This document shows, one piece after another, positions 35,881 to 45,201 of a DNA stretch of 64,000 bases. The DNA comes from DAIDKA01 sp036521075 (GTDB lineage: Bacteria; Pseudomonadota; Gammaproteobacteria; Steroidobacterales; Steroidobacteraceae). The stretch is from assembly GCA_036521075.1 (NCBI GenBank), contig DATDIL010000162.1:11789-75788 (forward strand), read 5' to 3'. The notes beneath the pieces are model-generated. The model was not told the DNA's origin and made no database searches. It saw only the letters and a list, made by a program, of their open reading frames with translations. The translations under genes and the position numbers were made by a program. Within the stretch, counting starts at the first letter, position 1. Each line of letters opens with the position of its first letter.

Positions 35881-38010
35881 CTATGCGGCTTGTTTCGTAA
35901 GCTCAGTGAAGGCAGCCGCGAGATCCGCCTGACGCACTTCGAGCTGGCGCACGCTCGCATCGGCCGCGAGCAGGCGGCGAACCACCGACTCGGCATCGAC
36001 CGCGGTGATCGTGAGCTTGTGCGCATCCTGAGTGGCTTCGAGCACGCCTGGCCAGAGCCGTACGTCCTTGGCGGTGAGCGCGCCGGTACAGCTGATGTGG
36101 GTGCGGCTGACGACGGAGCGAACCTCGGCGACGCTACCCGAGGCGATCACCTTGCCCCTCGCGAGCACCACGACGCGATCGGCCAACGCCTCGGCTTCCT
36201 CCAGGTAATGCGTCGTGAGCACGACCGAACAGCCGCCAGTGATCAGCCGGCGGATCGCCCGCCACATGTGCTCGCGCGCCTGCACGTCAAGCCCAACCGT
36301 GGGCTCATCGAGGAACAGAAGTTTGGGCTGTCCCACGACCGCCATCGCAAACTGTGCCTGCCGTTTCTGGCCCGCCGACAGTTTCGCGTAGCGTTGTCCG
36401 GCGAGCCCGCATGTCCCGGTCAGCTCGAGTGTCTCTTGAACCGAAAGCGGCCGCGGATAGTAGCTCGCGGCGAGCTCGACGAGCTCGCGGACGCTCAGCA
36501 GGGGCTCGAGGGCAACTTCCTGCATCATCACGCCGATCTCGCGGCGGCTTTCGACATCGAATGGCGAGCGTCCCATCAGGCGCACTTGGCCGCCGTCGGC
36601 CTGCAGCAGGCCGAGCCACAAGGATATTGCGGTCGACTTGCCGGCGCCGTTTGGCCCGAGCAGGGCCAGAAGCTCGCCCCGGCGCACGTCGATCGCGACG
36701 CCATCGAGCGCGGGGCTCTTACCGTAGGACTTGCGAGCGCCGATGAGCTGGGCGAGCGGCTCGGCTTCAAGAAACAGGGGCGCCCTCTGCCGGGCGGGGA
36801 CAGCGGCGGAGGCCGCGCGCTCGACGGCCGGCTTTGCGCGCGGGTACCTGCGGCCATTGAGGATCTCGCCGATCCACGTTGGTCGCACGAGGTAGTGATA
36901 GCTCACGAGCAGCACCGTCATCGTAATCGCAAGGATCAGTGGAAACTTGATGGCCCAGTGCCACGGTACCTTCGCGAACGCCGCGGCCAGGAAAAACACC
37001 AGCGGCAGGTGCGCGAGATACAGCCAGTATGAGGAATCCGCGAGGTAGCGACGCACCGCACTCGCGCCGTCGCAGAAGCGCAGCGCGGCGCCGATGATGC
37101 CGAAGCTCCAGTACCACGATGAGAGCAGATAGCAGGCAGCGTAGAGCGGTGTTGCCGATGTGAGCAGATGCCCAAGCCATGGGGCCGTGGTACCGAGCTT
37201 GATGCCGGGCACGCTCCGGCACGCAATGCTCAGTGCGAGGCCGACGATGAGCTGCCCGAGCCACCGCTTGCGCAGTTGAGTGAGCAGATCGAGCTGGCGA
37301 TGCAACAGCCAGCCGACAATGAACGCCGTGCCGAATCCCACGAGCGCGGGCATCTGCGGGACCAGAGTGCTGTCTGGCGTGGGGATGCCACCGAGGACGG
37401 CGATCCGCTGGTCGAAGCCGAGAACCGCAAAAATCGGCGCAGCGAAAACCAGGGGCGCGGCATAGCTGCTCATCAGTGCGCGCGCACCGCGATCAAGCAT
37501 CCGGCCTAAGCGCCCTGCCGCATCGACCTTGATGGAAAGGCCGTGGACGGCGAGCAACGCGACGTAAAAGATGCACAGGTAGTACAGAAACCATAGATGC
37601 ACCAGTGGGAAGGCGCCCGCGGGAACGACTGCAGGGTGCGAAACAGCCGCTAACGTCGCCGGATCCGCACTGCGCGTCACCCCCCAGATCAGTGCCGCGA
37701 TGGTGAGCGGCGCGAGAATGATCCAACCGACGGTGAGCGGTACGAGAATGCGCTTGGCCCGATCGGCGATGAAGCCGCGGGTGCCGCGGCGCGCGATCAC
37801 GACCCGTGCGAAGAGCCCGGCGACTATGAAAAAGGTCGTCATGCGCCAGGCGTGGATCAGGAAGAACACGACGTTGAGCGTGGCGCTCTGCGAGACATCG
37901 TGCGCCGGGATCGGCAGGAAAAACGACATCGTCGCATGCAACACGATCCCGGCGAGGAGCGCGAAGGCGCGAACGGCGTCGAGTGCATGCAGGCGTTCTT
38001 GGCTTGACAT
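35881..38010 (-). CDS. Acyltransferase-3 / ABC ATPase fusion protein
   Basis: This 709-residue protein joins two domains in one uninterrupted frame. Residues 1-400 are a polytopic acyltransferase-3 (OpgC/OafB-like) domain with LDAVRAFALLAGIVLH (D11, R14, H25) and about ten membrane helices. After a linker (about 395-420) comes a complete ABC ATPase: Walker A GPNGAGKST (K458), signature LSAGQ near 543-547, Walker B LLFLDEPT (D568, E569) and the switch His in TTHYLEEAE. Acyltransferase-3 proteins O-acylate envelope glycans or lipids. The fusion implies that acylation and export of one substrate are coupled. I do not know this architecture as an established family. Confidence 0.9.
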   Translation of the reverse strand: MSSQERLHALDAVRAFALLAGIVLHATMSFFLPIPAHDVSQSATLNVVFFLIHAWRMTTFFIVAGLFARVVIARRGTRGFIADRAKRILVPLTVGWIILAPLTIAALIWGVTRSADPATLAAVSHPAVVPAGAFPLVHLWFLYYLCIFYVALLAVHGLSIKVDAAGRLGRMLDRGARALMSSYAAPLVFAAPIFAVLGFDQRIAVLGGIPTPDSTLVPQMPALVGFGTAFIVGWLLHRQLDLLTQLRKRWLGQLIVGLALSIACRSVPGIKLGTTAPWLGHLLTSATPLYAACYLLSSWYWSFGIIGAALRFCDGASAVRRYLADSSYWLYLAHLPLVFFLAAAFAKVPWHWAIKFPLILAITMTVLLVSYHYLVRPTWIGEILNGRRYPRAKPAVERAASAAVPARQRAPLFLEAEPLAQLIGARKSYGKSPALDGVAIDVRRGELLALLGPNGAGKSTAISLWLGLLQADGGQVRLMGRSPFDVESRREIGVMMQEVALEPLLSVRELVELAASYYPRPLSVQETLELTGTCGLAGQRYAKLSAGQKRQAQFAMAVVGQPKLLFLDEPTVGLDVQAREHMWRAIRRLITGGCSVVLTTHYLEEAEALADRVVVLARGKVIASGSVAEVRSVVSRTHISCTGALTAKDVRLWPGVLEATQDAHKLTITAVDAESVVRRLLAADASVRQLEVRQADLAAAFTELTKQAA

Positions 38011-38019
38011 GACGGCTCC

Positions 38020-38694
38020 TTACAGAAAGTCTTTCTTGCGAAGAATGATGAGCAGCGCTGCCGCGAGGGCGCTCAGGCTGCCGAGGATCTCAACCGTGAG
38101 CGAGGTGAGGATCTCAGGAGACCAGACTGCCACTGGGCCCTTCGAAGCAAGCGCAACCGACGGACGACTCAGCAGCCAGGCAATCAGGAAACTGATCAGC
38201 ACATTGCCGCAGATAACCACAATCGTGTTCATCAGTACCGAGTCCGCCGCGAGCGCCACGGCGAGAAAGATGCAGAAATACAAGCACACATACATCATCA
38301 CAGCCATTGTCAGCGGAATGAGACCGTGCGGGATCGGCGTCAGGGAAATCACAAGAATTGCGGCGGCGCCGAGCAGGCAGAACGGGATCAGAAACGCCAG
38401 CAGACTGGAGATAAGCTTGGTCACCGCATACTGGGTCGTCGAGACCGGCAGGCTCAGCACGAACAGAATCACCCGATCCTTCTTCTCCTGAGTGACCGTA
38501 CTGCCAACTAGAAAGACGTTGAGGAGGATGAGCACGCAGAGAAAGGAGACACTCCCGACGTAGAAAGTGATCGGCCCGCCGCCGAACAGCGCAAGCGCGA
38601 GCATCGCGAAGCCGAGCAATAGGGACCCGGCGATAATCGGCCATTGCAGGTAGAAATCCTTCAGCACCAGGCGCGTGACGACGGACCGGCTCAT
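38020..38694 (-). CDS. ABC transporter permease
   Basis: A 224-residue protein with six hydrophobic helices, of the ABC-2 membrane type seen with YtrB-like ATPases. Its N-terminus (RLVLKDFYLQWPIIAGSLLLG) faces the cytoplasm. It overlaps the ATPase gene by 4 bp and precedes the acyltransferase-ABC fusion by 9 bp, so all are co-translated or nearly so. Confidence 0.82.
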   Translation of the reverse strand: MSRSVVTRLVLKDFYLQWPIIAGSLLLGFAMLALALFGGGPITFYVGSVSFLCVLILLNVFLVGSTVTQEKKDRVILFVLSLPVSTTQYAVTKLISSLLAFLIPFCLLGAAAILVISLTPIPHGLIPLTMAVMMYVCLYFCIFLAVALAADSVLMNTIVVICGNVLISFLIAWLLSRPSVALASKGPVAVWSPEILTSLTVEILGSLSALAAALLIILRKKDFL

Positions 38695-39587
38695 GAGGCA
38701 CGCTCCTTGCGGTTCGCCATCACATTTGCGACGAAGATCTCCTCGAGGGTCATCCGTTGCACCTCATGGACGGTCGCGCCGGCGTTCACATACGCGCGCA
38801 CCAGTTCGTTCGAGTATTCATTCGTCGTCACGGTTGCGATGTGACCGCTCTGGTCAACCGCAACGACGCCGGCAAGAGTGGGCAGCGTGAACCCGCCGGG
38901 CACCTCGAGCTTCAGACGCCGCCAGTGCTCGATGAAGCTCTCCTTGTCGCTCGAATCGATGATGCGGCCGCGGTCGATGAACGTGATCTGATCGGAGATC
39001 TGCTCCACATCCTGCGTGTTGTGAGAGGAAAAGAGGATGGCGCGACGCTCGTCGCGCAGCACGTCCATCAGTTCGACGAGCATCTCGTGGCGCGCGACGG
39101 GATCGAGGCCGGTGGTGGGTTCATCGAGCAGCAGCAGACGCGGGCGGCGCGCGAGCATCAGCAGCAATGTCGCTTTCGCGCGCTCACCGTGGGAGAGGCT
39201 TCTGATCTGCTGCTCGGTGCGCAAGTTGAAACGCTTGAGCAAGGTCTGTGCGTACGGCGCGTCCCAGCTTGGATAGATGGAAGCAACGAACCGCATGTGC
39301 CAACCGAGCGTTCCGTAGCCGTAGAGGCGCATGTCCTCGGAGACGTAGCCGACCTGCCACTTTGCGGCCACCTGCTCCTCGGGCATGGAGCGCCCCAGCA
39401 CGCGCACCTGTCCGTGGTCCTGGTGTATCAGCGACATCAGGATCCGGATGAGCGTCGATTTGCCGGCGCCATTCGGGCCGACCAGGCCCATGATCTGTCC
39501 GCACGGAAGCGTCAGGCTCACATCGTTGAGCGCAAAGAAGCGATATGCCTTTGCGACCGCTTCGAGTTCAATTGCCAGGTCCGTCAT
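38691..39587 (-). CDS. ABC transporter ATPase (YtrB-like)
   Basis: A 298-residue ATPase: Walker A GPNGAGKST (37-45), Q-loop YVSEDMRLYGYG, signature LSHGE, Walker B LLLLDEPTTGLD and the switch His in SSHNTQDVEQ. The C-terminal 80 residues are regulatory. The group is the one commonly paired with short GntR (YtrA-type) regulators, often responding to envelope-active compounds. It overlaps both its neighbours by 4 bp. Confidence 0.9.
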   Translation of the reverse strand: MTDLAIELEAVAKAYRFFALNDVSLTLPCGQIMGLVGPNGAGKSTLIRILMSLIHQDHGQVRVLGRSMPEEQVAAKWQVGYVSEDMRLYGYGTLGWHMRFVASIYPSWDAPYAQTLLKRFNLRTEQQIRSLSHGERAKATLLLMLARRPRLLLLDEPTTGLDPVARHEMLVELMDVLRDERRAILFSSHNTQDVEQISDQITFIDRGRIIDSSDKESFIEHWRRLKLEVPGGFTLPTLAGVVAVDQSGHIATVTTNEYSNELVRAYVNAGATVHEVQRMTLEEIFVANVMANRKERAS

Positions 39588-39973
39588 GATTTCTTCCCCC
39601 CCTCCGTCATCTGCACGCGCATCCGCTCGATCACTTCCTCGGGCGTCAGCGCAAGTTCGCGCCCGATCTGTGCAGCCGCGGCGAGGTGTTGATCGAGTTC
39701 CTCGCGTCGCAGCTGGCTGCTCAAGTCCACCTGCTCCGCCACGAACGAGGCCTTGCCTTGGCGCGTGACAATCACGCCCTCGCGTTCGAGTTCGAGATAC
39801 GCACGCTTCACCGTAATCACGCTTACTTGGGCGGAGACCGCGAGTGCCCGAATCGACGGCAGCTCATCCCCTGCCTGCCAGTCCCCGATGGCGATGCGGT
39901 GGCGAATCTGCTCGATGATCTGCAGGTACATGGGCCGCCGGTCGGCCTGGGAGATCGTGATGTAGCTGTGCAT
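39584..39973 (-). CDS. GntR-family regulator, YtrA type
   Basis: A short GntR protein of 129 residues from ATG 39973. It has the winged helix (MYLQIIEQIRHRIAIGDW, GDELPSIRALAVSAQVSVIT, KRAYLELEREGVIVTRQGKA) followed only by a small C-terminal helix pair. This is typical of YtrA-type repressors in ABC-transporter operons. A GTG at 39985 could also start it but lies inside the palindromic operator. It is first in the operon and likely represses it until an inducer binds. Confidence 0.92.
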   Translation of the reverse strand: MHSYITISQADRRPMYLQIIEQIRHRIAIGDWQAGDELPSIRALAVSAQVSVITVKRAYLELEREGVIVTRQGKASFVAEQVDLSSQLRREELDQHLAAAAQIGRELALTPEEVIERMRVQMTEGGKKS

Positions 39974-40013
39974 ATGAGTATGCACAGTATATACAGAATT
40001 ATCAGTTATGCAA
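39967..40013 (-). promoter_or_regulatory. Promoter and operator of the GntR-ABC-acyltransferase operon
   Basis: On the minus strand TTGCAT (40008-40013) and TATACT (39986-39991) are 16 bp apart, a strong-looking promoter. Immediately downstream a perfect inverted repeat, TGTGCATA and TATGCACA (39967-39974 and 39979-39986, 4-bp gap), covers the transcription start area and the GntR start codon. Binding there would block initiation, giving autoregulation. Confidence 0.65.
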
Positions 40014-40110
40014 GCGGCCGGGACTGAGGGCCGTGGCTTGCGCGCTTCCGACTTAATAGTCGCCGCAGGTCACCGGCCCGGTTAAATCGCAACTTGAGGT
40101 ATTTATTGAA

Positions 40111-40144
40111 GAAAAGTACGGGGTGTGCTGGCTGATGACCCCGT
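40111..40144 (-). terminator. Terminator after the 2-oxoacid oxidoreductase operon
   Basis: ACGGGGT (40118-40124) and ACCCCGT (40138-40144) form a 7-bp stem with a 13-base loop just past the beta-subunit stop. On the minus strand it is followed by ACTTTTCTTC, a modest T-run. Confidence 0.5.
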
Positions 40145-40148
40145 GGGC

Positions 40149-41204
40149 TCAACGAAAGCGACTGAGGATCTGGTCCAATCCCTTCGATCCGGGAGACAGC
40201 TTCTCGTAGGGCACACTGTTCAACGGCTCGTCGGGAGTGCCATTGAGCTCGTGAAACTCGCCTTGCGAGGCTTCCACGTGCAGCAGCCCGGTCAAGTACT
40301 CGCCCCGTTTCATATGTTCCTGGATACAGGCGCTCGCGGCTGCCCGATCGGTCGGATCGTAGCCGGCCTGACATTTGCGCAACACGATGCGACTGCCGTC
40401 GTGCAGCACCACCGGGAGTGCCTCGCCCTCACCGTAATTCACCTTGATCTCACGCTCGAACGGAACGAAGTCGGCATGGACTGCCGGCTCATAATGCTCA
40501 CGAGTGTAAGCGTAGCTCTTGGTGGACCCTTCGTGATCATTGAATGTGACACAGGGAGACACGACATCGATTAGTGCGAAGCCGTTGTGGTTCAGGCCGG
40601 CCTGAACAAGCGGCACGAGCTGCTCCTTGTCCCCCGAGAAGCTGCGCGCGACGAACGATGCGCCCAAAGTCATCGCCAACAACACCGGGTCCATGGGCGG
40701 CTGCAGGTTGGCCTCGCCCTTCTTCGCCGTCGTGCCGATGTCGGCCGAAGCGGAGAATTGACCCTTTGTCAGGCCGTAGACGCCGTTATTCTCGATGATG
40801 TACAGCATGTTGAGATTGCGGCGTATGGCATGGCAGAACTGCCCGAGGCCGATGGAGAGTGTATCGCCGTCGCCTGACACGCCCACATAATGCAGCCGTC
40901 GATTGGCGGCATTGGCGCCCATGGCGATCGAGGGCATGCGACCGTGAACGGAGTTGAATCCGTGGCCACCACTGACGAAGTAGGCGGTGGTCTTGGACGA
41001 GCAGCCGATACCAGAGAGCTTCACCATGTTCTGCGGCTCGATGGACAAGCTCCAGCATGCTTCAACGATTGCAGCGGTGATCGAGTCATGCCCGCAGCCC
41101 GCGCACAACGTAGACATCGCCCCCTCGTAATCGCGGCGCGTCAAGCCGAGCTCATTGGCAGGCAGCGACGGGTGAGCGACTTTGGGCTTGGGGAAGAATG
41201 TCAT
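40149..41204 (-). CDS. korB: 2-oxoacid:ferredoxin oxidoreductase, beta subunit
   Basis: A 351-residue thiamine-diphosphate subunit. It has the cysteine motif STLCAGCGHDSI, GIGCSSKTTAYF, and the Mg/ThDP site GVSGDGDTLSIGLGQ followed by NNGVYGLTKGQ. It resembles the 2-oxoglutarate/2-oxoacid:acceptor group. It closes an operon with the alpha subunit and a GltD-like electron-transfer subunit. It catalyses CoA-dependent oxidative decarboxylation of a 2-oxoacid, or the reverse. Confidence 0.9.
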   Translation of the reverse strand: MTFFPKPKVAHPSLPANELGLTRRDYEGAMSTLCAGCGHDSITAAIVEACWSLSIEPQNMVKLSGIGCSSKTTAYFVSGGHGFNSVHGRMPSIAMGANAANRRLHYVGVSGDGDTLSIGLGQFCHAIRRNLNMLYIIENNGVYGLTKGQFSASADIGTTAKKGEANLQPPMDPVLLAMTLGASFVARSFSGDKEQLVPLVQAGLNHNGFALIDVVSPCVTFNDHEGSTKSYAYTREHYEPAVHADFVPFEREIKVNYGEGEALPVVLHDGSRIVLRKCQAGYDPTDRAAASACIQEHMKRGEYLTGLLHVEASQGEFHELNGTPDEPLNSVPYEKLSPGSKGLDQILSRFR

Positions 41205-41216
41205 GAAGGCTCCTGA

Positions 41217-43043
41217 TTAACCAAGCGCGACGCCCGGTTCCTTCCGCAGTGGCCGCACCTGCGCCAAAATCCCCTCCACGATGAACCCGGAGGAAATCGG
41301 CAGTCCGCTGTAATGCAACAGCGAGCGCAGTTTGGACTTCTCGACCGCGCTTTCCAAAGTCAGCAATGACTTGAACTGCGCGTCGCGATTTTGCTCCACG
41401 ACGAACAGCATCCGATGGGCGGCAAGAAACTGTTCCACTTCCTCCCCGAACGGAAATCCCCGCACCCGCATATAATCGATGCCCACCCCGTCCGCCTTGA
41501 GAACATCCATCGCTTCGCGAACCGCGCCGTCGCAGCTGCCGAGCGACACGATGCCGATATCACTACCGGCGGTGGTATCGATGACGGCGCGCGGCACCAG
41601 CCGCTTGGCCGTCTCCCACTTCTTGAGCAGCCGATCGAGCACAATCTGGTACTCAACCGAGTCCTCGGTGTAGGTCCCGTATTGCGTGTGTCCCGAGCCA
41701 CGAGTGAAGTAAGCGGCCTTCGGATGGACGCCAGGCAGTGACCGGGCCGCAATCCCGTCGCCATCCTTGTCGAGGTAGCGATAAAATTTCTCGAGCTTCT
41801 CGACATCCGCGCGGTCCACTACCTTGCCGCGATCGGGCCGATAGCTGTCATCCCACTTCAGATCGCGGCACATCCAGTCGTTCATGCCGATGTCGAGATC
41901 GGACAGCATGAAAACCGGGGACTGCAGTCGCTCCGCCAGATCGAATGCCTGGGCGGCCATGTAGAAGCACTCTTCGGGATTGGCCGGATACAGGCACACA
42001 TGACGGGTGTCGCCGTGCGAGGCGTAGGCGCATGCCATGATGTCGCATTGCTGTGTGCGCGTCGGCATGCCGGTGGATGGTCCGGCACGCTGGATGTCGA
42101 AAATCACGGTCGGGATTTCCGTGTAGTAGGCCAGCCCGATGAACTCGTTCATCAGCGAGATGCCGGGACCCGAGGTGGCCGTGAAAGCGCGGGCGCCGTT
42201 CCAGGCGGCGCCGATCACCATTCCGATTGCGGCCAGTTCGTCCTCGGCCTGAATGATCGCGAAGTTCTTACGGCCCGTTTCCGCATCGACGCGCGTGCGC
42301 TGGCAGAAGGACTTGAAGGCATCCATCACCGAGGTCGACGGGGTGATCGGATACCAGGCGCCCACGGTGGCGCCGGCGTACACGGCGCCAAGCGCCGCGG
42401 CGGTGTTGCCGTCGATCATGAGATGACCGCCGGTCGCATTCATCGGCTGTACATGCAGCGGCAGCGGACAGGTGAAATGCTGCTTCGCATAGTCATAGCC
42501 GAGCTGGATCGCTTTCATATTGCTTTCCACCAGCTGCTGCTTCTTCGCGTAGGTTTCGGCCAGCAGCTGGCGGATACGTTCGAGATCGAGGTCAAGCAGC
42601 GCCGCCAGAACTCCCGCATAGCAAATATTCTTCATCAGGATGCGCGTTCGCACGCCGTTGAAGTTTTCATTGCAAATGCGCGCCAGGGGCACGCCGATCA
42701 CGGTTATGTCCTCGCGCTTCAACAGCGCCGGGCGCGGCCAGGTCGAGTCATAAACCAGATAGCCGCCGGGGGCGACTTCCTTCAGATCCCTGGCGTAGGT
42801 CTCGGCGTTCATCGCAATCATGATGTCCACGCGGCCGGAGCGGGCCACGTAGCCGTGCTTGCACACCCGGATCTCATACCATGTCGGCAGCCCCTGAATG
42901 TTGGAGGGGAAGTAGTTCTTCCCCATCACGGGGATGCCGCTTCGGAAAATGGATTTCATCAACAGGCTGTTGGCACTCGCCGAGCCGGTGCCGTTGACCG
43001 AGGCGATCTTGATCACAAGGTCGTTACTGCGGGGGATTGACAT
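41217..43043 (-). CDS. korA: 2-oxoacid:ferredoxin oxidoreductase, fused gamma-alpha subunit
   Basis: A 608-residue subunit joining the gamma domain (about 1-190, SVNGTGSASANSLLMKSIFR, MGKNYFPSNIQG) to the alpha domain (from about 200, GNTAAALGAVYAGATVGAWY, PITPSTSVMDAF, IQAEDELAAIGMVIGAAWNG, GPGISLMNEFIGLA). This layout is that of 2-oxoglutarate:acceptor KorA. It lies 12 bp upstream of the beta subunit. The CoA- and 2-oxoacid-contacting loops look intact. Confidence 0.9.
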   Translation of the reverse strand: MSIPRSNDLVIKIASVNGTGSASANSLLMKSIFRSGIPVMGKNYFPSNIQGLPTWYEIRVCKHGYVARSGRVDIMIAMNAETYARDLKEVAPGGYLVYDSTWPRPALLKREDITVIGVPLARICNENFNGVRTRILMKNICYAGVLAALLDLDLERIRQLLAETYAKKQQLVESNMKAIQLGYDYAKQHFTCPLPLHVQPMNATGGHLMIDGNTAAALGAVYAGATVGAWYPITPSTSVMDAFKSFCQRTRVDAETGRKNFAIIQAEDELAAIGMVIGAAWNGARAFTATSGPGISLMNEFIGLAYYTEIPTVIFDIQRAGPSTGMPTRTQQCDIMACAYASHGDTRHVCLYPANPEECFYMAAQAFDLAERLQSPVFMLSDLDIGMNDWMCRDLKWDDSYRPDRGKVVDRADVEKLEKFYRYLDKDGDGIAARSLPGVHPKAAYFTRGSGHTQYGTYTEDSVEYQIVLDRLLKKWETAKRLVPRAVIDTTAGSDIGIVSLGSCDGAVREAMDVLKADGVGIDYMRVRGFPFGEEVEQFLAAHRMLFVVEQNRDAQFKSLLTLESAVEKSKLRSLLHYSGLPISSGFIVEGILAQVRPLRKEPGVALG

Positions 43044-43083
43044 GTCTTGTCTGGTTTGATCCGGTGACTCGGCCCAGGCGCGC

Positions 43084-44898
43084 TCAGGCGATTTTCGGCT
43101 TTTTCGCCTGCAGGGAGCGAGCCTCGTCTTTCACCTGAGGCCAGTGGACGTAGGACTTCTGCATATCCCATGCGGCCGTCGGGCACCGCTCGGCACACAG
43201 CCCACAGTGAACGCACAGGTCCTCGTCCTTCACCATAATGCGTCCGGTCTGCGGCAGCGGCGCCGACACCAACAGCGGCTGCTGCAGATTTTTCGCGGGC
43301 GCTTTCAAGCGCGAGCGCAACTCGGTCTCCGTGCCGTTTGCGGTGATCGTCAGGCAGTCGACTGGACAGATGTCCAGACACGCATCGCATTCGATGCACA
43401 GCTTGGCAGAGAAGACGGTCTGAATATCGCAATTCAAGCAACGCTGCACTTCCTGAGCGGCCTGCTCTGCGCTGAAGCCCAACTCCACCTCGATGTTGAT
43501 TTTCTTGAAGCGCTCCTTGAGCGATACGTGGGGCATCAAGCGCCGCTCGACCGGCGCGTAATCGTTGGCATATGACCACTCATGCATGCCCATTTTGCGG
43601 CTCTGCAGATTCACTCCGGGGGGCAGTCGGTCGGCCACCACTTCGCCGTGACAGTGACGGTGTATGGAGATCGCCGCCTGATGGCCGTGCTCGACGGCCC
43701 AGATGATGTTCTTGGGGCCGAACGCCGCATCGCCCCCGAAGAACACCCCGGTACGGGTTGATTGGAAGGTGGTCTGATCCACCTGTGGGACATCCCACTT
43801 GTCGAATTCGATGCCCAGGTCCCGCTCGATCCAGGGGAAGGCATTTTCCTGCCCGATCGCCAGAATCACATCGTCGGCGGGAAGGAATTCCTCTCCCAAA
43901 AGCCGTTCCGCGGTGATGCGGCCCGTGTCATCAACGTCGTACTCCATCTTGTCGAACAGCATGCCCGTCAGTTTGCCGTTCTCGATCACAAAAGACTTGG
44001 GCGAGCGGTTGATGACGATCTCGACGTTTTCTTCCTCAGCGTCATCCAGTTCCCAGGCGGATGCCTTGAAAAAGCCGCGCGGCTTGCGCGCCATGACCTT
44101 CACGCTCCTGGCACCGAGTCTGAGGCTGGTACGGCAGCAATCCATCGCCGTGTTACCGACACCGATAATCAGCACGCGTTCACCGATCTTCTCGATATGT
44201 TTGAAAGCCACGGACTCCAACCAGGCGATTCCGATGTGGATGTTCGCGGCGCCGGCCTCCCGGCCCGGCAGTCTCAGTTCCTTTCCCTTGGGCGCACCGG
44301 ATCCCACGAAAACGGCATCGAAGCCTCCGGATTGCAGTAGCTCGCGCATACTGCGAATCGGATGACCGAGCTTCAAGTCCACGCCTCGGTCCGTGATATA
44401 GGCGATCTCCTCATTCAGCACTTCTTGAGGCAGCCGGAAGGAGGGGATATTGGTGCGCATCAAGCCGCCCGGTTCGACGGCCTGTTCGAATATGGTGACC
44501 TCATAGCCCAGCGGCACCAGATCGTTGGCTACCGTCAGCGATGCGCAACCCGCGCCGATGCAGGCGATACGCCGGCCGTTCTTGAGCTTAGGCACGGCCG
44601 GCAAAAATCCGGTGATATCGTCGCGGTTATCCGCAGCAACCCGCTTGAGCCGGCATATGGCGACCGGCTTTTGCTCGACGCGCGCCCGCCGGCAAGCCGG
44701 CTCGCAGGGGCGGTCGCATACACGACCGAGAATTCCCGGGAAGACATTCGAGTCGCGATTCACCAGGTAGGCCTCGGTGAAGCGGCCCTGTGCAATCAGA
44801 CGGATGTACTCCGGAACATCAGTGTGGGCCGGACAGGCCCATTGGCAATCAACGACTCGATGATAGTAGTCGGGATTCGAAGTATCAGTTGGTTCCAT
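43084..44898 (-). CDS. GltD-like FAD/NAD(P) protein with ferredoxin domains
   Basis: From ATG 44898 a 604-residue protein resembles the glutamate synthase small subunit. An N-terminal Fe-S domain (CQWACPAHTDVPEYIRL, CDRPCEPACRR) precedes an FAD site (CIGAGCASLTVANDL) and an NAD(P) site (IIGVGNTAMDCCRTSLRLGA). A C-terminal extension holds further clusters: CLNCD...CIECDACLDICPVDC and CVHCGLCAERCP. Forty base pairs separate it from korA. It probably links NAD(P)H to the low-potential 2-oxoacid enzyme through its ferredoxin part. Confidence 0.88.
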   Translation of the reverse strand: MEPTDTSNPDYYHRVVDCQWACPAHTDVPEYIRLIAQGRFTEAYLVNRDSNVFPGILGRVCDRPCEPACRRARVEQKPVAICRLKRVAADNRDDITGFLPAVPKLKNGRRIACIGAGCASLTVANDLVPLGYEVTIFEQAVEPGGLMRTNIPSFRLPQEVLNEEIAYITDRGVDLKLGHPIRSMRELLQSGGFDAVFVGSGAPKGKELRLPGREAGAANIHIGIAWLESVAFKHIEKIGERVLIIGVGNTAMDCCRTSLRLGARSVKVMARKPRGFFKASAWELDDAEEENVEIVINRSPKSFVIENGKLTGMLFDKMEYDVDDTGRITAERLLGEEFLPADDVILAIGQENAFPWIERDLGIEFDKWDVPQVDQTTFQSTRTGVFFGGDAAFGPKNIIWAVEHGHQAAISIHRHCHGEVVADRLPPGVNLQSRKMGMHEWSYANDYAPVERRLMPHVSLKERFKKINIEVELGFSAEQAAQEVQRCLNCDIQTVFSAKLCIECDACLDICPVDCLTITANGTETELRSRLKAPAKNLQQPLLVSAPLPQTGRIMVKDEDLCVHCGLCAERCPTAAWDMQKSYVHWPQVKDEARSLQAKKPKIA

Positions 44899-45201
44899 TC
44901 CAAGCGCGGCCGGCGCGGAGCCCCCTCGTAATGCCAAGCCGATTGAGTATAGAGGGGTACCGCAGAATGTCACCCGGGAAGATAAGATATGTACGACCTG
45001 TTAATTTATTTAACATAATGTAATGGGATTGAATCATCTGGGCCTGGCCACTCCTGGACCGCTGCGGCGTGGTTGACCGTTCAACCACCTTCATGCAGGA
45101 AAAGCTGTTGCCGTAGGAGCAGGGGAGCCGGCGCGCCGGGCGAACCCAGGAATGCCGATAGACTCAGTGGCTTAAGTGCTGGCCACACGCGAGGACGGGT
45201 C

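Noticed and set aside
35890..37032. 380-codon plus-strand frame
   Set aside because: Antisense to the acyltransferase-ABC fusion, which shows all ATPase motifs.
42000..43040. 346-codon plus-strand frame
   Set aside because: Antisense to korA; no domain visible.
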